A DNA stretch of 64,000 nt, taken from NCBI RefSeq assembly GCF_011758565.1, contig NZ_JAAMOX010000002.1, positions 186,001-250,000 of the forward strand, written 5' to 3'. The notes under the pieces were generated by a model that was not told where the DNA came from, searched no databases, and was given only the letters and a program-made list of their open reading frames with translations. Shown one piece after another: positions 54,166 through 63,430 of this stretch (within the stretch, counting starts at the first letter, position 1; the number at the start of each line of letters is the position of its first letter). This DNA is from Lysinibacter cavernae (GTDB lineage Bacteria; Actinomycetota; Actinomycetes; Actinomycetales; Microbacteriaceae). A program made the position numbers and the translations under genes.

Positions 54166-54395
54166 TGGCGCCCGCCGATGACGCCGAGACGGGCATCCAC
54201 TGCCGCCTCGATGAGCTGCTCGCCGAACGGGCCATGACGCTCACTCAGCTCAGCGAAATCGTTGATATCTCGATTGTGAATCTCTCGGTGCTGAAAAACG
54301 ACAGGGCAAGGGCTATCCGATATTCGACGCTGTCCGCAATTTGCGAAGCGCTGAACTGCGAGGTTGGTGAACTCTTGGTCCGCCGCGTGTCCTAA
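54165..54395 (+). CDS. Small XRE-family regulator (YozG-like)
   Basis: A 76-residue Cro/CI-type regulator: LDELLAERAMTLTQLSEIVD, ISIVNLSVLKNDRARAIRYS and TLSAICEALNCEVGELL make up the HTH. The GTG start shares one base with the stop of the DUF2975 gene, so the two are co-translated. It most likely represses its own operon through the inverted repeat at 53472-53504. Its stop overlaps the convergent ABC ATPase stop by four bases. Confidence 0.9.
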   Translation: MAPADDAETGIHCRLDELLAERAMTLTQLSEIVDISIVNLSVLKNDRARAIRYSTLSAICEALNCEVGELLVRRVS

Positions 54396-55150
54396 CGCGC
54401 ATATACCGCAGTTGGGTAGCCCTCAATCTGATGCACCCGGATCGGGGTGTCAAACACGTCGGTGAGCGTCTCGTCCGTCATGATCTCGTTTGGGGTGCCG
54501 CTATGGATGAGCCGCCCATCTCGAAGCGCAATCATCCGATCAGAGTAGGCAGCGGCCATATTCACGTCGTGGATGATAAGCACGATGGTTTTGCCAAGCT
54601 CGTCGGCAGCCCGCCGAAGCTGGCGCATCATGAGCACCGAGTGTTTCATATCGAGGTTATTGAGCGGCTCGTCAAGCAGCACATAGGTTGTGTCTTGGGC
54701 AAGGACCATCGCGACATAAGCGCGTTGGCGCTGCCCACCCGAAAGCTGGTCGAGGAAGCGGTCCGCAAGCGGTTCAAGGTTCAGAAAGTTAATGGCTTCG
54801 TCCACCAGCTGCTTGTCCGCATCCGTGAGTCGACCCTTGGAATGCGGGAAGCGTCCAAAAGCGACAAGCTCGCGGACCCGTAGCCGAGCCGTCATATGGT
54901 TTTCTTGCCGAAGGATGGAGACCACCTTCGCAAGGTCTTGGGATTTGCTGGCCCGAACATCCAGCCCGCCAACCGTCACGGTTCCCGTTGTTGGCTCAAG
55001 CAGCCGGCCGATGACGGTGAGCATGGTTGACTTACCTGCACCATTTGGCCCGATCAGTGAGGTAATGCCTCCCTGCGCGATGGTTGCCGAAACTGGTCCA
55101 AGCACGTGGTGTCCGTCATAGTCCTTTGAAACGTCTTCGAGCTGGATCAC
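54392..55150 (-). CDS. Iron-siderophore ABC transporter ATP-binding protein
   Basis: A 252-residue ATPase of the FepC/FhuC class. Walker A GPNGAGKST, signature LSGGQRQRAYVAMVLAQDT, Walker B VLLDEPLNNLD, and the H-loop IIHDVNMAAAYSDRM are all intact. It overlaps the upstream permease by four bases (ATGA). Last gene of the operon that starts at 58193; energises siderophore uptake. Closest in style to the Bacillus YclP ATPase. Confidence 0.95.
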   Translation of the reverse strand: MIQLEDVSKDYDGHHVLGPVSATIAQGGITSLIGPNGAGKSTMLTVIGRLLEPTTGTVTVGGLDVRASKSQDLAKVVSILRQENHMTARLRVRELVAFGRFPHSKGRLTDADKQLVDEAINFLNLEPLADRFLDQLSGGQRQRAYVAMVLAQDTTYVLLDEPLNNLDMKHSVLMMRQLRRAADELGKTIVLIIHDVNMAAAYSDRMIALRDGRLIHSGTPNEIMTDETLTDVFDTPIRVHQIEGYPTAVYAR

Positions 55151-56157
55151 ACGGCGCCTTTCTTTCTGAGCAGCACAACGAGGAACAGGAGTCCCCCAAC
55201 AAATTCGATGAGCACGGTGAGCAGTCCGCCGGCATAAAACACGTGCTGCATCACAAACTGCGCAACCACGAGCGTGAGGAAGCCGAGCAGGAACGCCATA
55301 GGCAACACGTACTGGTGGCGGTAATCGCCGGCGACCTGGTAGGTCAAGGTCGCAACGATAAAGCCATAGAACGTCATCGGGCCAACAAGGGCCGTCGAAA
55401 ACGAGATAAGCAGCGCAACAATCACGAGCATCAGGATGAGCTCTCGTCGATGATTCACCCCCAAGTTTGTCGCGTGCTCGCGGCCAAGCAAGAGCACGTC
55501 AAGCTGGTGACGCCGGGTCCACACGACCAGGCAAACAACGGCGCAGATTCCAAACGCGAGCGGTAAGTAGTCTGGTTTCACGGCGCTGATCCTGCCAAAA
55601 AGTTCCACCGAGAGCATGTCGTACTCCGTTGGCGACAGCAATCGTTGCAGGAACGTCGAAACCGATTGAAACGAGAGCCCGAGCACAACGCCCACGAGCA
55701 GCAAGAGATACAGACTCCCGAAGCGACCCGAAAACAGCCACCCGTAGAGCACGGTGGCAAATACAACCATGAGCGCCGTCTGCGCGAGCAGCTTCGGGAT
55801 GCCCTCCGTCGCGGCAATCGCGGTTCCGCCAAACAGAAAAACGGTGACCGTCTGCATGAGCACGTACAGCGAATCAAAACCAACGATCGACGGTGTCAGG
55901 ATGCGGTTGTGCGTCACCGTGTGAAAAAGAACCGTCGCGATCCCCTGCGTACATGCGGCAACCGCCATGGCCCCAAGCATCGTCGCGCGGCGCGGCACCG
56001 TAAAGTCCCACGACCCCCGAACCAGCAAAAACACAAAGCAGAGCGCGGCAACGACACAAATCGCGGACATAAGAACGAGTCGCTTCTTTGGCGTCAGCCA
56101 ACCAACCGCGATACTCCGGGACGTGCCCCCGGCGGCAACGGCATCAGGCACTGACAT
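55147..56157 (-). CDS. Iron-siderophore ABC transporter permease (FecCD family, second)
   Basis: A 336-residue permease with about nine to ten membrane segments. LTPSIVGFDSLYVLMQTVTV and VGPMTFYGFIVATLTYQVAG match the FecCD/YclO-like group of catechol-siderophore permeases. Start and stop overlap the neighbouring genes in the operon (14 bases with the upstream permease). Partner of the permease encoded just upstream. Confidence 0.93.
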   Translation of the reverse strand: MSVPDAVAAGGTSRSIAVGWLTPKKRLVLMSAICVVAALCFVFLLVRGSWDFTVPRRATMLGAMAVAACTQGIATVLFHTVTHNRILTPSIVGFDSLYVLMQTVTVFLFGGTAIAATEGIPKLLAQTALMVVFATVLYGWLFSGRFGSLYLLLLVGVVLGLSFQSVSTFLQRLLSPTEYDMLSVELFGRISAVKPDYLPLAFGICAVVCLVVWTRRHQLDVLLLGREHATNLGVNHRRELILMLVIVALLISFSTALVGPMTFYGFIVATLTYQVAGDYRHQYVLPMAFLLGFLTLVVAQFVMQHVFYAGGLLTVLIEFVGGLLFLVVLLRKKGAV

Positions 56158-57118
56158 AGCGACGCTGCTTCAGCACAAGGAAGATAAAGAGGACAGCCCC
56201 GATTGCTCCGAGGATGACCGACGCAGGAATCTCCATGGGCGCCACCACCACACGGCCGATGAGGTCGCAGGCAAGCATAAGGCCACTGCCGACGAGAGCG
56301 ACCCACGGGAGATTCCGGCGCATGTTGTCGCCAAGCACCAGCGAGACAGCGTTGGGAACGATCAGCCCAAGAAACGGGATGAATCCAACAACAACGGCTG
56401 TGACACCTGCCGCGAGCGCAACCATGCTGATGCCGAGGAACACAATGAGGTTGTAATTTAAACCGACGTTGATGGCAAGGTCCTTTCCGAGGCCGGCAAC
56501 CGTAAACCGGTCAGCAAGCACAAAGGCGAGCACTGCGATGAGCGCCACCGCCCATAACGGCTCATAGAATCCGCGCACGATGCCAGAAAATCCGCCAGAC
56601 CGCCAGGATGACATCGACTGCAGCAGGTCAGTTTCACTCGCCAGAAATGTGGTTGCCGAGCTCACAACGGCGCCGAGCATGATGCCAACAAGCGGCACAA
56701 TTGCAGAACCCTTTGCCGAAATGCGGCGAAGCACGAGAACAAAAATGAGCGTTCCAACAAACGCAAACGCGGTCGCGACCACCATCTTGAGCAGCGGTGG
56801 CGCGCTTGGCAACAGGATGAGGGCTGTCAGGACACCAAGGCCTGCCCACTGGCTTGTTCCTGCCGTGGTCGGCTCGACAAAACGGTTTTGCGTGAGCAAC
56901 TGCATAATGACGCCAGAGACGCTCATTGCCACCGCGGCGAAGATGAGCGCGAGCGTGCGGGGCACCCTTGAGATCAAGAACATTTCGGCGGCTGCCGGAT
57001 CGTTCAGGAGTGTTGTGGGCGTGATGTCATAGCCGCCAACAAAGAGTGAGAGCACAACAAGAACCGCCACGACGGCTGCCGTGGCGGCAAAGAGGATCCG
57101 CCTGTTTCGGGGGTTCAT
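56144..57118 (-). CDS. Iron-siderophore ABC transporter permease (FecCD family, first)
   Basis: A 324-residue permease. RVPRTLALIFAAVAMSVSGV and the coupling-region FIPFLGLIVPNAVSLVLGDN are typical of FecCD permeases (YclN-like). The ATG at 57118 is used; a TTG at 57172 would put the start inside the hairpin 57158-57197. The ribosome-binding site is weak, which together with the hairpin suggests lower expression than the binding protein. Confidence 0.92.
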   Translation of the reverse strand: MNPRNRRILFAATAAVVAVLVVLSLFVGGYDITPTTLLNDPAAAEMFLISRVPRTLALIFAAVAMSVSGVIMQLLTQNRFVEPTTAGTSQWAGLGVLTALILLPSAPPLLKMVVATAFAFVGTLIFVLVLRRISAKGSAIVPLVGIMLGAVVSSATTFLASETDLLQSMSSWRSGGFSGIVRGFYEPLWAVALIAVLAFVLADRFTVAGLGKDLAINVGLNYNLIVFLGISMVALAAGVTAVVVGFIPFLGLIVPNAVSLVLGDNMRRNLPWVALVGSGLMLACDLIGRVVVAPMEIPASVILGAIGAVLFIFLVLKQRRYVSA

Positions 57119-57157
57119 ACGGTCAGAGCGCTGGAGAGGCACTGTTCCACCGACGCG

Positions 57158-57197
57158 GCGGCGGACCGTCAACCAAGAAAGGGTTGCGGTCCGCCGC
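57158..57197 (-). terminator. Intercistronic hairpin after the siderophore-binding protein gene
   Basis: GCGGCGGACCG (57158-57168) pairs with 57187-57197, continued by CAACC/GGTTG after a one-base bulge, around a 7-base loop. It lies between the binding-protein gene and the first permease, where partial termination or mRNA protection would give more binding protein than permease. Confidence 0.7.
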
Positions 57198-57218
57198 TAC
57201 ATCACAGAACGAGTACGG

Positions 57219-58193
57219 CTAGCTCGCCGCCGAAAATGCGTCAGCGACCTGCTGGTACGTTTCGGTGTAGGCCTGGATTCCCTCGCGAGTGTAGAAGAAC
57301 GGATCGAGGTAAATGATCTGATCCTTCGTCACAAAGGTGGTCTTTGCGAGCGCTTCTTGGGCATCCACAATCTGCTTTGCTGGCGAGGCTCCTTCTTCGC
57401 CAGCTGCCGCGTCGCGATCCATCACGATCGCCCAGTCGGGATTGGCCGCGGCAATCGTCTCGGGGGCAAGCCCCGAATCACCGTGGATGTCGCCTGCCTC
57501 GCCAGCGAATACATCGTTGAGATTCAGCGGCTCAAGGATGCGGCCGATACGCTCGGCTCCGTTATCGATCTTGCCGCCGGAAACAACCGCGAGGAAGACT
57601 GTTTCTCCGCCGGTGGCCGTTGCGGCCTTTTCCTCGGCCGATTCGAGATCGCTCACGAGTTTGGCAGCGTCATCACTCTTATCAAAGATTTTGCCAAGCG
57701 TTGTGGTCTGCGTCTTGAGCGATTCGACCCATCCGTCGGCGTATTCGTCGCTCGCCGCGATGTCCACCGTGAGACCAATCGATTCAAGGTCGTCTTGATA
57801 ATCAGTGAAGCGGTAGCCGCCAAGGATGAGGTCTGGCTTGGCTTCGCTCACCAGTTCAAGATTTGGCTCGCGGTGGGTTCCAATATCGAGGATGCTTGTG
57901 TCAGCGATCCAATCGTCAAAGCCTTCGTCAGGAAGGAGCCCCTTTGGGAGCGCAACCGGGGTTATGCCCCAGTCGCGAAGCGTCTCAAACGAGGTGTTAT
58001 CGAGGGCAACCACTCGCTCAGGCGCCACTGGAACGTCAACAGTTCCGTCGTTTGTGGTGATTGAAACCGTTTTTGCGGCTGATGCGTCCGCGGGTTCGGC
58101 TTTGGTCTCTGCACCAGAGCATCCGGTAATAAACAGTGTCACCCCCAGGATCGCCGTTCCGATAGCCGTGAGTGAGCGTGTTCGTAGTAACAA
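57219..58193 (-). CDS. Iron-siderophore substrate-binding lipoprotein
   Basis: A 324-residue lipoprotein of the periplasmic-binding-protein class used for ferric siderophores. TTG 58193 follows GGAGG by five bases. The lipobox is FITGC. VSITTNDGTVDVPVAPERVV, LDNTSFETLRDWGITPVALP and PDLILGGYRFTDYQDDLESI are typical of the YclQ/CeuE group, which binds catecholate siderophores such as petrobactin. First gene of the four-gene importer, under a DtxR-like box. Confidence 0.94.
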   Translation of the reverse strand: MLLRTRSLTAIGTAILGVTLFITGCSGAETKAEPADASAAKTVSITTNDGTVDVPVAPERVVALDNTSFETLRDWGITPVALPKGLLPDEGFDDWIADTSILDIGTHREPNLELVSEAKPDLILGGYRFTDYQDDLESIGLTVDIAASDEYADGWVESLKTQTTTLGKIFDKSDDAAKLVSDLESAEEKAATATGGETVFLAVVSGGKIDNGAERIGRILEPLNLNDVFAGEAGDIHGDSGLAPETIAAANPDWAIVMDRDAAAGEEGASPAKQIVDAQEALAKTTFVTKDQIIYLDPFFYTREGIQAYTETYQQVADAFSAAS

Positions 58194-58251
58194 CTATGCC
58201 TCCGTTGAGAATTGGGGGTTGATGCGGATGCACATCAAACAATCTCCGTTA

Positions 58252-58280
58252 AACATAGGGAAGCCTTACCTAATTCGCAA
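58252..58280 (-). promoter_or_regulatory. Iron-regulated promoter with DtxR/IdeR-like box
   Basis: On the minus strand TTGCGA (58275-58280) and TATGTT (58252-58257) are 17 bases apart. Between them TTAGGTAAGGCTTCCCTAT (58255-58273) matches the DtxR/IdeR consensus at 15 of 19 positions. Iron-bound DtxR would cover the promoter and shut off the siderophore importer. Confidence 0.85.
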
Positions 58281-58366
58281 CCCCTGTTGCCGAATTGATG
58301 CACTCTCGAATGCGCCCCAACCCCGCCGCCGCCCGATTAGGCTGGAGCAAAGAGGGCGAGGGCACC

Positions 58367-59377
58367 ATGAGCAACATTGAAGCGAACCCGGTCGAGGTTG
58401 ACACCCCGTGTAGCGGCGTACACACCAACACGACGGAGTCGCAGTTGGCACCAGTCACGGTAATCCCCTCCCGTGACGTACCGCTCGGCGGGGTTCGGGC
58501 GATGAACGTGCGGCGAACGCTCCCTCATCGCGAGCGCAGCACCATCGGCGCCTGGTGTTTTGTTGACCACTACGGCCCTGACGATGTCTCAGAAGGCCCG
58601 GGCATGGTCGTGCCACCTCACCCCCACACCGGATTGCAAACCGTGAGCTGGCTCTTTGACGGGGAAATCGAGCACAGGGACAGCGTAGGCAGCCACCAGT
58701 ACGTGCGGCCAGGTGAACTCAACCTTATGACGGCAGGCCACGGCATCAGTCACTCAGAGGTGTCAACACGCAACACAACATATTTGCACGGAGTCCAGCT
58801 CTGGACGGTTCTTCCCAACGCGTCACGGAATGTCGCCCCACACTTTGAGCATCACGTCGCGACACACACGCGCATCGACACGACAGAGGTCATCGTGTTT
58901 ATGGGCGAGCTCGCAGGCGCATTTACCAAGGCAACCACGTACAGCCCGCTCCTCGGGGCTGAGCTTCGGATTCCAGCGAACACAAGCGTTCGTATCCCGA
59001 CCGCAGCAGAGTTTGAGCACGGCATCCTCGTTGATAGCGGAACGATAACCCTGAACCAGCAGCCGGTCGATCGCTACGCACTCGGCATCGTGAACCCAGG
59101 CCAGACCCACCTCGAATTGCACACGGGCGACGCCCCTGCCCGGCTTATCTTGCTCGGAGGCGAACCGCTCGACGAAAGTATCGTCATGTGGTGGAACTTC
59201 ATCGGCAGGAGCCACGACGAAATTGTGGCGATGCGTGACGAGTGGCAATCAGAGGTCGTGGATGCCGGACCAGCCGCCGATCCCCAAGGGCGCTTTGGCG
59301 TCGTGAGCGGTTACGACGGTGCGGCGCTTCCGGCACCGGTCACGCCGATCGCACGGCTCAAGCCGCGCAAACGCTAG
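58367..59377 (+). CDS. Pirin family protein
   Basis: A 336-residue bicupin protein. The N-terminal cupin has the pirin metal-site residues in HPHTGLQTVSWLFDGEIEHR and GHGISHSEVS; LHGVQLWTVLPNASRN follows. The C-terminal cupin ends with LILLGGEPLDESIVMWWNFI, the typical pirin C-terminal motif. ATG 58367 has GAGGG just upstream. Bacterial pirins bind iron or other metals and some have quercetinase activity; the role here is unknown. It is divergent from the iron-importer operon, and its stop overlaps the next gene's stop by four bases. Confidence 0.92.
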   Translation: MSNIEANPVEVDTPCSGVHTNTTESQLAPVTVIPSRDVPLGGVRAMNVRRTLPHRERSTIGAWCFVDHYGPDDVSEGPGMVVPPHPHTGLQTVSWLFDGEIEHRDSVGSHQYVRPGELNLMTAGHGISHSEVSTRNTTYLHGVQLWTVLPNASRNVAPHFEHHVATHTRIDTTEVIVFMGELAGAFTKATTYSPLLGAELRIPANTSVRIPTAAEFEHGILVDSGTITLNQQPVDRYALGIVNPGQTHLELHTGDAPARLILLGGEPLDESIVMWWNFIGRSHDEIVAMRDEWQSEVVDAGPAADPQGRFGVVSGYDGAALPAPVTPIARLKPRKR

Positions 59378-59886
59378 AACGCTTCCAGCTTGATCACCTG
59401 GTCGGGGAAGCCGTCGTCTTCGTACTCAATAGTGATGCGTACGAGCTCGTCAGGAGTAACCGTTGAGGGTGTCTCAAACTCCCAATAGCGAGGAACCAGG
59501 TCTGCCGTGCACGCGACGTTCTCAGCGGCAGCGACCGAAATATCGACGGCGTTCTCGTCGTCGTCGCCCTCAATCTCATTGGCAACTGGGAGACAGATAG
59601 AACTGCCATATGTGACTACCGCGATCTTCTTACCCTCGTCGAGCCACGCGGCGTACGGTGAACCGATATCACCCTGCTCTGCGACCCCAGCCGGTGTACC
59701 AACCGTGGCCGTCAACGGCTCGGTCAGAATATTGTCGTCGCTCGGTCCGGCGCTTGGAGGAGCCGTCGTTGCCGCGCCGTCGACATCTGCATCGTCGACG
59801 TCAGCACAACCCGTCGCAACGAGCGCGACGGCAGCGGCGAGAGCTGCAAGGGAGATTCCAACGCGTCGTGAAGAGAAAGTAGCCAT
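59374..59886 (-). CDS. Small lipoprotein of unknown function
   Basis: A 170-residue predicted lipoprotein; signal segment ISLAALAAAVALVATGC ends in lipobox VATGC. An acidic linker (ADVDDADVDGAATT) leads to a domain with two cysteines (SSICLPVANE and AENVACTADL) that may form a disulfide. No family recognised. Convergent with the pirin gene. Confidence 0.75.
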   Translation of the reverse strand: MATFSSRRVGISLAALAAAVALVATGCADVDDADVDGAATTAPPSAGPSDDNILTEPLTATVGTPAGVAEQGDIGSPYAAWLDEGKKIAVVTYGSSICLPVANEIEGDDDENAVDISVAAAENVACTADLVPRYWEFETPSTVTPDELVRITIEYEDDGFPDQVIKLEAF

Positions 59887-59961
59887 ATGCCTACGTTATC
59901 CATCCCAACCTTCGCGTTCAACGCCAAAGGCGCATGTTGCCAAATCGTTGCAGAGCGGATG

Positions 59962-61446
59962 CTATTGAAGGGCAGAGGTCAGCCGGGCCAGGTTATCCAG
60001 CATCGTCGACCGGATGGGCTGTTTGCGCCACTCCTCAAGCGTGAGCTCACGGGAGTTGGCCCGGTAGCCGTCTTCGACAAGCCGCAGATCGTCAACAAAC
60101 GATTTCCCGTGCACCATCATGGAGACCTCCATGTTGAGGCTAAACGAGCGCATGTCCATGTTGCTCGAACCCACAACCGCGACACGATCGTCAATTGAGA
60201 AATGCTTGGAGTGCAGAATGTACGGCGGGCGATACATGAAGATGCGGACACCTGCTTTGAGGAGGTCCTCATAATACGAACGTTGCGCGTGGTAAACAAC
60301 GGCCTGGTCGCCCACCTCCGAGACAAAGAGCTCAACCGCAACGCCCCGGTTCGTCGCTGCCTTAATCGCGTACATAATCGACTCGTCCGGCACAAAATAC
60401 GGGCTGGTGATACTGATGCGATTGCTCGCGTTATACAGCAGCGCGAGGAACATCTGCAGGTTATTCTCGCCGGCAAAACCCGGGCCGCTCGGAACGGCCT
60501 GACAGTCAAGGTTGTTTACATGCTCCGCGTGTTGGATGTCGCTGACCCAGTTCACTAGCACCTCGTCGGTTTCGCTGAACCAGTCGCCGAGGAAGATCGC
60601 ATTGAGGCCGGAAACGATTGGGCCCTCGAGGCGCACCATCAGATCTTGCCAGTGCAGCCCCCGTCGGCGGTTTGAGCGCTTGTTGTAGCTGGAGTCGATG
60701 AGGTTTTGTGAGCCCATGAAGCCAACGGTTCCATCAACGACAAGAATCTTGCGGTGGTTCCGAAGGTCAGGCCGTTGATACTCGCCTCTGAACGGCCGAA
60801 CGGGCAGCATCAGCGCATACTCAACGCCGATATCTTCGAGCTTCTGCCTCGTGCGTTTATAGCCGGGCGACCGGAGCGACGCAACGTGGTCAAGCAGCAC
60901 CCGCACGGGGATGCCACGATCGACGGCATCCTTCATCGCCTCAAAAAAGACCTCCGTGGTTGGGTCGTAGGCGAGGATATAGAACTGCACGTGCACATAA
61001 CGCTCTGCGGAACGAACCGCGTCGGCCATGCTGTTGATGGTCTCTTTATATTCGGTGAACAACGTTGCCCCGTTGCCACCGGTGAGCGGCAGCGCACCGA
61101 GGTTGCGACCGAGCGTGGCGATGCTGGCAAGCCACGGCGGCGCGTGACGCTGATCGCTCAGCCGGTCGGATCCCGTCGTCGCCTCGGTTATGAGACGGTT
61201 GATTTCATCTTGCTTGCGGCGGCGCGACCGAGGAAGACGCCGGCTTCCGATGATCAAAAACAGGATGATTCCCACGTAGGGAATGAAGAAAATGGCGAGC
61301 AACCATGCCATGCCAGAGGTCGGGCGGCGGTTGCGTGGAACCACAATAATTGCAATCACACGCACCGAAAAGTCGATCACAAACAGGGCAACGGCAAGCC
61401 AAAATGAGAACGGCGAATCGCCAACCGCTCCCAACAAAAAGTCCAT
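59962..61446 (-). CDS. cls: Cardiolipin synthase (phospholipase D superfamily)
   Basis: A 494-residue membrane enzyme that joins two phosphatidylglycerol molecules into cardiolipin. Two N-terminal membrane helices are followed by a PLDc_N-type segment (RNRRPTSGMAWLLAIFFIPY) and two HKD motifs: NHRKILVVDGTVGFMGSQN and HSKHFSIDDRVAVVGSSNMD. FVPDESIMYAIKAATNRGVA and the C-terminal part match the family, and length is normal. Its ATG lies two bases after the stop of the small upstream gene, so they are co-transcribed. Confidence 0.95.
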   Translation of the reverse strand: MDFLLGAVGDSPFSFWLAVALFVIDFSVRVIAIIVVPRNRRPTSGMAWLLAIFFIPYVGIILFLIIGSRRLPRSRRRKQDEINRLITEATTGSDRLSDQRHAPPWLASIATLGRNLGALPLTGGNGATLFTEYKETINSMADAVRSAERYVHVQFYILAYDPTTEVFFEAMKDAVDRGIPVRVLLDHVASLRSPGYKRTRQKLEDIGVEYALMLPVRPFRGEYQRPDLRNHRKILVVDGTVGFMGSQNLIDSSYNKRSNRRRGLHWQDLMVRLEGPIVSGLNAIFLGDWFSETDEVLVNWVSDIQHAEHVNNLDCQAVPSGPGFAGENNLQMFLALLYNASNRISITSPYFVPDESIMYAIKAATNRGVAVELFVSEVGDQAVVYHAQRSYYEDLLKAGVRIFMYRPPYILHSKHFSIDDRVAVVGSSNMDMRSFSLNMEVSMMVHGKSFVDDLRLVEDGYRANSRELTLEEWRKQPIRSTMLDNLARLTSALQ

Positions 61447-61447
61447 A

Positions 61448-61687
61448 CTAGACCGCGTGGGGCGACGAAGAACCCGGCGGAGTTACCTGCTGGTCACCTT
61501 CAGCTGGAGCTTTTGCGCTGCGTGGCGGAAGCCCGCGCTTTGCCCGTTCCTCTGCCTCGATCTTGTTGTAGGCCGCACGTTCGTTTCGATCGGAGCGAAT
61601 GATTGAACGAATCACAAACCAAAAGAGCACGCCGAGGGCCAGCGTGGGCGTGATCGCCCAAATTGCGGCAAGCAAGGTGTCAGACAT
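61448..61687 (-). CDS. Small membrane protein upstream of cardiolipin synthase
   Basis: A 79-residue protein with one membrane helix (AIWAITPTLALGVLFWFVIR) and a charged cytoplasmic tail (IRSDRNERAAYNKIEAEERA). Homologues of this kind are frequent in Microbacteriaceae as short hypothetical proteins. It is directly upstream of cls in one transcript; its function is unknown. Confidence 0.78.
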   Translation of the reverse strand: MSDTLLAAIWAITPTLALGVLFWFVIRSIIRSDRNERAAYNKIEAEERAKRGLPPRSAKAPAEGDQQVTPPGSSSPHAV

Positions 61688-61712
61688 AGTCCTCTTAGGC
61701 TACCTCAGGATC

Positions 61713-61732
61713 ACGGGTGACGGGTCACCCGT
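61713..61732 (-). terminator. Hairpin between lysS and the next unit
   Basis: ACGGGTGA (61713-61720) and TCACCCGT (61725-61732) form an 8-bp stem with a 4-base loop, about 25 bases after the lysS stop. Confidence 0.6.
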
Positions 61733-61758
61733 CTTGGACGAGGCGGTTGATACGTGAG

Positions 61759-63273
61759 CTATTTTACGAGCGGGAACAAGATCGTCTCACGAATGCCAAG
61801 ACCCGTGATCGCCATCAGCAAGCGGTCCATTCCCATTCCCATTCCGCCACTTGGCGGCATGCCGTGCTCAAGAGCACGCAGGAACTCCTCGTCGAGGCTC
61901 ATCGCCTCAACGTCACCGGCGGCAGCCTGTAATGCCTGCGCAACAAAACGCTCGCGCTGCACAACGGGGTCGATGAGCTCGGAGTATCCGGTGGCCAACT
62001 CGAATCCGCGGATGTAGAGGTCCCACTTCTCAACGACGCCATCGATGCTGCGGTGGGCGCGCGTCAACGGGCTCGTCTCAACGGGGAAATCAATCACAAA
62101 AGTTGGCCTCGTGAGGCCGTCCTTCACGAAGTGCTCCCACAGTTCCTCAACCAGTTTTCCATGGTTGGGTAGGGCAACTTCGACGCCTTCCTTGTCTGCA
62201 AGGGCGAGCAGATCCGCAACCGAGGTCTGCGGCGTGATGTTGATGCCAGCGGCATCAGACAGGCTGTCGTACATGCTGATGCGGTCCCAGTTGCCGCCGA
62301 GGTCATACTCGGTGCCATCCGCCCACGTCACGACGTGACTTCCTGACACGGCGATTGCTGCGTTCTGAATGAGTTCCTGGGTCAGGTCTGCGATGGAGTT
62401 GTAATCCCCGTATGCCTCGTAGGCCTCGAGCATCGCGAACTCTGGGCTGTGCGTTGAGTCGGCACCCTCGTTGCGGAAGTTGCGGTTGATCTCAAACACT
62501 CGATCGATGCCGCCAACAACCGCGCGCTTCAGGAAGAGCTCTGGTGCAATTCGCAGGTACAGCTCGGTATCAAAAGCGTTTGAGTGTGTCTTGAATGGGC
62601 GTGCCGATGCCCCGCCGTGCAGCGTCTGCAGCATCGGAGTCTCGACCTCGACAAAGTTGTGCTCAGCAAACGTGTCGCGCAGGCTCGTCATGGTTGTTGA
62701 ACGAGCGAGAACCGTCTTTCGGGCCTGCTCGCGAACGATGAGGTCAAGATAGCGCTGACGAACGCGCGTCTCCTCGTTGAGCTCGTTATGCAAGTTCGGG
62801 AGCGGCAGGAGCGCCTTCGACGCAATCGCCCAGTCTGACACCATGACAGAAAGCTCGCCGCGGCGGCTAGAAATGACCTGGCCCTTCACAAAGACGTGGT
62901 CACCAAGGTCAACAAGGTCTTTCCAACGCTGAAGGCTTTCTTCGCCAACCTCAGCGAGGCTCACCATGGCCTGGATGCGCGAACCGTCGCCGGCCTGCAG
63001 GCTCGCAAAACACAGCTTGCCAGTGTTGCGGGCAAACACAATACGACCGGCAACCGCGACAACGTCACCCGATTCCTCACCGGTTTCCAGATGACTGTAG
63101 GCAGCGCGAACCTGGGGAATCGTGTGCGTGACTGGAACGCTTACCGGGTAGGCTCCACCACCAGCGTCAGCCGCTTCAGCAATCAAACGCTCGCGTTTTG
63201 CCATGCGCACGGCTTTTTGTTCAAAGATCTCGTCGGCCGAAAGCTCGGCTTCAGGGGTGGCGTTTTCGCTCAT
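61759..63273 (-). CDS. lysS: Lysyl-tRNA synthetase (class II)
   Basis: A 504-residue class II synthetase charging tRNA-Lys. The N-terminal OB-fold anticodon-binding domain ([20 protein letters not shown]) is followed by RQRYLDLI, motif 2 ([20 protein letters not shown]) and motif 3 ([20 protein letters not shown]). ATG 63273 has AGGAG about 12 bases upstream; TTG 63306 has none. Length is normal for bacterial LysS, without the extra LysX membrane domain of mycobacteria. Confidence 0.97.
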   Translation of the reverse strand: MSENATPEAELSADEIFEQKAVRMAKRERLIAEAADAGGGAYPVSVPVTHTIPQVRAAYSHLETGEESGDVVAVAGRIVFARNTGKLCFASLQAGDGSRIQAMVSLAEVGEESLQRWKDLVDLGDHVFVKGQVISSRRGELSVMVSDWAIASKALLPLPNLHNELNEETRVRQRYLDLIVREQARKTVLARSTTMTSLRDTFAEHNFVEVETPMLQTLHGGASARPFKTHSNAFDTELYLRIAPELFLKRAVVGGIDRVFEINRNFRNEGADSTHSPEFAMLEAYEAYGDYNSIADLTQELIQNAAIAVSGSHVVTWADGTEYDLGGNWDRISMYDSLSDAAGINITPQTSVADLLALADKEGVEVALPNHGKLVEELWEHFVKDGLTRPTFVIDFPVETSPLTRAHRSIDGVVEKWDLYIRGFELATGYSELIDPVVQRERFVAQALQAAAGDVEAMSLDEEFLRALEHGMPPSGGMGMGMDRLLMAITGLGIRETILFPLVK

Positions 63274-63430
63274 GCGGGATGACTGCTCCTGGGTTGGTTG
63301 ACTCAAGACAGTCTACCGACCCTTACGGATACCGGGAATTCCCTGTTGAGCGCAAAAACAGACCGGTTTTCCGAATAATTTGCCGGTAGACTACTGCCGT
63401 ATATGTCTTGGGTCACTAAGGGAAGACGAC

